From positions 1-64,000 of the forward strand of contig JAJCXR010000028.1 of the NCBI GenBank assembly GCA_029263315.1: a stretch of DNA of 64,000 nt, read 5' to 3'. The notes under the pieces were generated by a model. That model did not search any database. It saw nothing but the letters and a program-made list of their open reading frames with translations, and was not told the origin of the DNA. The DNA comes from Acidobacteriota bacterium. Lineage in GTDB: Bacteria; Acidobacteriota; Thermoanaerobaculia; Multivoradales; J023. Below are positions 60,169 through 64,000 of the stretch, one piece after another. The translations under genes and the position numbers were made by a program. How positions within the stretch are numbered: position 1 is the stretch's first letter; every line of letters starts with the position of its first letter.

Positions 60169-63159
60169 TCAAGCCCCCGCCGCCCCCGGCTTGGCGATCA
60201 CCCCTCGTCCATGTCGCCCTTCGAGCACCGTGGTCACCGGCTCGCTGAGCTGTAGCCAGCGCAGATGCTCCGTCTCTAGATGGGCGGTCTGTGCATCGAG
60301 CCAAGCCCGGTCGAGGAATTGGGGCCCGGCGGCGTTGAGCTTACCGGCGGGCAGGGTGAGGTAGGCCACCTTGAGGGCGGTGATGTTCTGGAAGAAGTGG
60401 GTGCCTTGGGACGGCTCGACATCATAGCCCTTGGGGGAGGCTTCGACGATGACTCGGGCGTTGGAAATCTGGCCCCAGTCGACGGGGATGCCGAGCCATT
60501 CGTCGCCGGTACCCCAACGCCCTGGACCGATGAGCAAGTAGGGCCGGTCGAGATCGATCAACGCCTCGTTGATCTTCCCCACCTCGTCGGCGATCTTCTG
60601 GTTCCTGGAGGCTTCCCAGCGGTCGTAGCGCACATACACAATGTCGCAGATATCGCTGCTGATGCCGTTGCCGAGACTGAGCTCGGTAGCGCAAAGGATG
60701 TCGCCCTGGGGGAAGGAGATGCCGGGGCCGGTGACCATTTGAGCCGAGCTGGCGAAGGGGCGAATCTGGAGCACGTAGAGGTGCGGCGGCATCCTCTTGG
60801 CGCCACGCCGGATGCGGCGTCCCCAATCGCCCATGTCGACGGCGATTTCGATTTCCACGGCACCGCCGAAGCCTTTTTGCCCCAGTTGCAGCAGTTTGAT
60901 CAACGCCTCCGGCAAGGGGATGGCCTTGTGCTTCAAGATGTTGTTGAAAGTAATGACCCTTGGCCCGGCGTGGCGCAGATTGTCGACGATGCGCTGCTCG
61001 TCGGTATCGAAGACGCTGCCCAGGGCCTTGAGGGTACCGTCGGCCTCCGCCACTTTGAGATCGTAGAAGGTCATGGTGGAGAACAGGTCAGCCTCCAGAG
61101 CGCTGCAATGACGCTCCATATCGAGGGCGAAGAATCCCCTCTGCGAGCGGTCCAGCAGGGTCTTGGGGTTGGCGAATTGGGGTAGCACCTCAGGATGGCC
61201 TGGGCTGAAGCGTAGGGCCAATCCGCCATCGACGACGATGCGTCCGAAGCCCAAGGCCAGATGGGCGACGCCGTCCTCCGCCGACTGCGGACCAATGGGG
61301 TAGAAGTTGTAGGACTGCACGACACCGGAGAAATCCGGGTAGAAGCGGTCCTCGTGGTAGTCCCCCACCAACTCCTGAATGATCACCCCCATCTTTTCTT
61401 CGCCCACGTGCTTGCCCGTATTTTTGAGGTAGGCACGGGCATTGGACGAAAACGTGGAGGCCCACACCAACTTGACGGCGCCGCATACCTCACGCAGCCG
61501 ACGGCTTCTATTGGGGGCATTGTTGGGGAGCATCAAGGTGCTGTAAATGCCCGCCAGCCGCTGGTGCATGGAGTCTTCCAGCAGACTCGAAGAACGCACC
61601 GCCAGGGGCTCTGTCATGCGTTCGAGGATGAAGGCGAGGTCGTCGGCAAGCTCATCCGGCAAACGGGTGTCGAGGAATTGCTGGATGATCTCTTGATCGT
61701 CCTTGCAGTGGATGGCGAAGTCACGCAGATTGTTGCGCCCGAGGAACTCGTCGAAGTGATCGGTGGTCAAGGTCACCATCTTGGGAACGGAGACGGCCAA
61801 ACCCCCGAAGTCTTCGGCGTCCATGTCGGCCAGTAACATATTGAAGAAGGCGAGGCCCCGGGCCTTGCCGCCCAGGGAGCCATGGCCGAGCCGGGTATGG
61901 GGCTCGCGATCAAAACGGGTGCGGCTGAAGTCCGTCACCACGCCGCGACGCATCTTGCGTCGCCCTTCCCGCAGGCTCTCGATAAGGAATTGCCGCGCAT
62001 CCTCTAGCTGGTCGAACTCGCTGACCTGGCGCGGCCGGATGCGGTCCGCCAAAGTGAACTCGCTGCGGGCCACCAGCCAGATGGAGAAGTGGTTGTGCTG
62101 GGCATGGTGGGCAAAGGAGGAGATGGGGATGGTACGTAGCTTGTCCTCGAGCTCCCGTAGATTGTGAGCCCGGTCGATCTCCCGTCCGTCGGGCAGGCGG
62201 AAAACGAAGTCGCCGAAACCCAAGGAGAAGGTGAGGAACTCGCGGATCTTGGCCAGGAGCTGCGGTGAATTCTTGTGGATGAAGGCGGCGTCGGCCTCGA
62301 TCGCCGCCTTTTGATGCTCCTCCTCCGCCGATTGCAGCAGCACCGGCAATTCGGGATCGAATCTGCGGACCATGCGCACGAAGTCGAGACCGGCGTGATG
62401 GTCGTGCATGGCCCCGCGGGGAAGCCCCATGTCGCTGATGATGGCCAACAGGTTCTCTTTGTAGCGTTCGAAGAGATGTACCCCTTCCTCGAAGGTGGTG
62501 GCCAGAAGCACCTTGGGCCGCGACTTCATCGACATCTGACGCAGGATCTCGTTGGCCCCTTCGGCGTAAAGGGCCAAGGCCTGCAAGGTCAGCTCCTTGT
62601 ACAGCAGGCTGAGGAACAGCGAGTAGTAGTAGGGCGAATCTTCCAACACGATGATCACCTTGAGATGACCGTGCTGAATATCGAGATCGAGGTTTTCCCG
62701 ATCTTCGATGTACTTGATGATGGCCAGCAAGATCTTTGAGTCACCACTCCACAAGAACGCCCCGTCGATGGCTTTGGAGTCGATGATCCCCCGCAACTCG
62801 TAGAGCTCTTTGCGATCCAAGGCCAGCAGCACCACGGGTCGGCCGGGGCGCAGCTTCTTGACCCTACGGCCGAAGGCGTTGACGTCCATATCCGCCAGGC
62901 TGGTCATGGTCAAAACCAGGTCGAAACGCCGCTCTCGGAGCATGCGAATCGCCACCTCGCCGGTGGGGGCGTGGGTGAAGCGGGGCGGGGCCGGCAAGCT
63001 CAGCTTGCTGTATTCACGGAAGACCTGCTCCGTGAGCTGGCCGTCTTGCTCGAGGATGTAAGCATCGTAGGGGGACGAGACGAGCAGCACCTCGGAGATG
63101 CGGTGCCACATCAAATCATGGAAGCGGATGGTTTTGGCGGCTCGGGATCGATGCTTCAT
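60169..63159 (-). CDS. PEP/pyruvate-binding-domain protein with tandem receiver-like domains
   Basis: This 996-residue protein has two receiver-like folds in the first ~320 residues. The first is VLLVSSPYDAYILEQDG up to about residue 145. The second is VIIVLEDSPYYYSLFLSLLY up to about 320, with LLAIISDMGLPRG as its candidate phospho-acceptor strand. The C-terminal part (about 430-960) is a PPDK/PEP-synthase N-terminal-like ATP-grasp region: GSLGGKARGLAFFN, VRSSSLLEDSMHQRLAGIYST, VIIQELVGDYH, LLIGPGRWGTGDEWLG. No PEP-utilising swivel or phosphohistidine domain follows, so a classic phosphotransfer cycle is incomplete. Related proteins occur in other lineages but their role is not known. The start lacks a clear ribosome-binding site. 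It is convergent with the second RND pump. Confidence 0.8.
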   Translation of the reverse strand: MKHRSRAAKTIRFHDLMWHRISEVLLVSSPYDAYILEQDGQLTEQVFREYSKLSLPAPPRFTHAPTGEVAIRMLRERRFDLVLTMTSLADMDVNAFGRRVKKLRPGRPVVLLALDRKELYELRGIIDSKAIDGAFLWSGDSKILLAIIKYIEDRENLDLDIQHGHLKVIIVLEDSPYYYSLFLSLLYKELTLQALALYAEGANEILRQMSMKSRPKVLLATTFEEGVHLFERYKENLLAIISDMGLPRGAMHDHHAGLDFVRMVRRFDPELPVLLQSAEEEHQKAAIEADAAFIHKNSPQLLAKIREFLTFSLGFGDFVFRLPDGREIDRAHNLRELEDKLRTIPISSFAHHAQHNHFSIWLVARSEFTLADRIRPRQVSEFDQLEDARQFLIESLREGRRKMRRGVVTDFSRTRFDREPHTRLGHGSLGGKARGLAFFNMLLADMDAEDFGGLAVSVPKMVTLTTDHFDEFLGRNNLRDFAIHCKDDQEIIQQFLDTRLPDELADDLAFILERMTEPLAVRSSSLLEDSMHQRLAGIYSTLMLPNNAPNRSRRLREVCGAVKLVWASTFSSNARAYLKNTGKHVGEEKMGVIIQELVGDYHEDRFYPDFSGVVQSYNFYPIGPQSAEDGVAHLALGFGRIVVDGGLALRFSPGHPEVLPQFANPKTLLDRSQRGFFALDMERHCSALEADLFSTMTFYDLKVAEADGTLKALGSVFDTDEQRIVDNLRHAGPRVITFNNILKHKAIPLPEALIKLLQLGQKGFGGAVEIEIAVDMGDWGRRIRRGAKRMPPHLYVLQIRPFASSAQMVTGPGISFPQGDILCATELSLGNGISSDICDIVYVRYDRWEASRNQKIADEVGKINEALIDLDRPYLLIGPGRWGTGDEWLGIPVDWGQISNARVIVEASPKGYDVEPSQGTHFFQNITALKVAYLTLPAGKLNAAGPQFLDRAWLDAQTAHLETEHLRWLQLSEPVTTVLEGRHGRGVIAKPGAAGA

Positions 63160-63272
63160 TGAGCATCAGTTTAGCGCAATAGTTAGAGAGCCTATTCGTT
63201 GACCAGGGAAGCGTTCTCGGGGCCAGGAGTCGTCGGTGCTCCAAACGGAGGCGGAGTCGGTGGCCTGAGGCC

Positions 63273-64000
63273 TTACACCACCCCTTGGTCCAACATGGCG
63301 TCGGCCACTTTGAGGAAGCCGGCGATGTTGGCGCCGTCGACGTAGTTGACGAAGTCGCCGTCCTGGCCGTGCTCGACGCAGGCTGTATGCACGTCCTTCA
63401 TGATGATGTTCAGCCGATCGTCCACCTCTTGGCGGCTCCAGGCATAGCGCATGGAGTTTTGTGTCATCTCGAGGCCGGAGACGGCGACACCGCCGGCATT
63501 GGCTGCCTTCCCGGGGCCAAAGAGGATCTTGTTGTCGAGAAAATGCTCAATGGCCTCGGGCTCGGAGGGCATGTTGGCCCCTTCGACGACGCAAAAGCAG
63601 CCGTTGTCGAGCAGCCCCTTGGCGTCTTCTCCGCTGAGCTCGTTTTGGGTGGCACAGGGCAGGGCGATGTCGCAGGCCACCGACCAGGGGTTCTCCCCTT
63701 TGAGATAGCGCATGTCCGAGTACTTGTCGCGCATTTCGTGGACGCGGCCACGACGATTGTTTTTGAGATCCATCAAGTGCGCCAGCTTCTCTTTGTCGAA
63801 GCCCTCGTCGTCGACGATGGTGCCGGACGAGTCCGACATCGAAAGCACTTTGGCGCCGAGCTGAAGGGCTTTCTCTGCCGCAAACTGGGCGACATTACCT
63901 GAGCCGGAGATCAAAATTCGTTTGCCCTCGAGGTTTTCTTCGCGGCGGCTGAGCATCTCGGTGGCGAAATAGACGACGCCATAGCCCGTCGCTTCGGGGC
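63273..64000 (-). CDS. gdhA: NADP-type glutamate dehydrogenase (C-terminal part, cut by window end)
   Basis: The frame stays open to the right edge; the first codons seen give PEATGYGVVYFATEMLSRR, a signature of hexameric glutamate dehydrogenase just before the cofactor domain. GKRILISGSGNVAQFAAEKA is the nucleotide-binding loop. LPCATQNEL, VVEGANMPSEPEAIEHF and GPGKAANAGGVAVSGLEM are conserved blocks, and NIAGFLKVADAM closes the protein. It makes glutamate from 2-oxoglutarate and ammonia (or the reverse). About 240 residues are inside the window; the N-terminal half lies outside. Confidence 0.95.
   Translation of the reverse strand, partial: PEATGYGVVYFATEMLSRREENLEGKRILISGSGNVAQFAAEKALQLGAKVLSMSDSSGTIVDDEGFDKEKLAHLMDLKNNRRGRVHEMRDKYSDMRYLKGENPWSVACDIALPCATQNELSGEDAKGLLDNGCFCVVEGANMPSEPEAIEHFLDNKILFGPGKAANAGGVAVSGLEMTQNSMRYAWSRQEVDDRLNIIMKDVHTACVEHGQDGDFVNYVDGANIAGFLKVADAMLDQGVV

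Noticed and set aside
61261..61836. 191-codon plus-strand reading frame
   Set aside because: It is a shadow of the PEP/pyruvate-binding-domain gene, whose conserved blocks lie on the other strand.

Overview
The window is a 64 kb piece of a GC-rich bacterial chromosome, with genes on both strands, few long gaps, and many start/stop overlaps of the ATGA type. The gene set suggests a Gram-negative with a complex regulatory life. It has two membrane Ser/Thr kinases with TPR or TolB-like sensor regions, two sigma-54-type AAA+ regulators, RND pumps, TonB, a bacterial alpha-2-macroglobulin and secreted PKD/LamG proteins. Acidobacteriota is my best guess, with Myxococcota or a related deep lineage possible. 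There is no rRNA, so this is inference from gene style only. I see no tRNA, rRNA, CRISPR array, integrase or transposase.

Layout. 0.15-4.2 kb: a lipoprotein of the sulfatase/phosphatase superfamily, divergent from a KAS III-like thiolase-fold enzyme. 4.3-12.3 kb: a signalling block with a small secreted PKD-like protein and an ECF sigma factor on the minus strand. On the plus strand are a TPR Ser/Thr kinase, an overlapping FHA-GAF-AAA+ regulator whose GAFTGA loop is altered, and a secreted PKD/LamG protein. 12.35-12.8 kb: ytoQ. 12.9-17.15 kb: a strikingly AT-rich island with two minus-strand genes, a GAF + TIR-like protein and a large P-loop ATPase with an ACT-like N-terminal part. This is the best candidate for an undescribed (probably defence) system.

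17.6-22.5 kb: a four-gene ABC-2/GldG/DUF4340 operon closed by a strong terminator. 23.0-34.4 kb: a membrane caspase-like protein, a 2083-residue alpha-2-macroglobulin and a second Ser/Thr kinase with TolB-like and TPR regions. 34.3-36.4 kb: a UvrD/PcrA helicase. 36.5-39.2 kb: two related HTH regulators facing apart over an AT-rich spacer with two copies of a palindrome, then a small secreted protein made of 15-residue FGPLVEPNG repeats.

39.5-43.7 kb: a hypothetical gene and an overlapping NtrC-type two-component pair. 43.9-48.8 kb: a giant polytopic membrane protein, PspA and a small coupled gene. 49.1-51.5 kb: TonB, a methyltransferase and a short-chain dehydrogenase. 51.8-60.1 kb: one RND adaptor and two RND pumps, the first carrying a large extra hydrophobic insertion. 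60.2-63.2 kb: a PEP/pyruvate-binding-domain protein with tandem receiver-like domains. 63.3 kb to the end: the 3' part of NADP-type glutamate dehydrogenase.

Many of the genes concern the cell envelope and its stress responses (A2M, PspA, TonB, RND pumps, ECF sigma factor). The AT-rich two-gene island is the clear outlier in composition and gene style.
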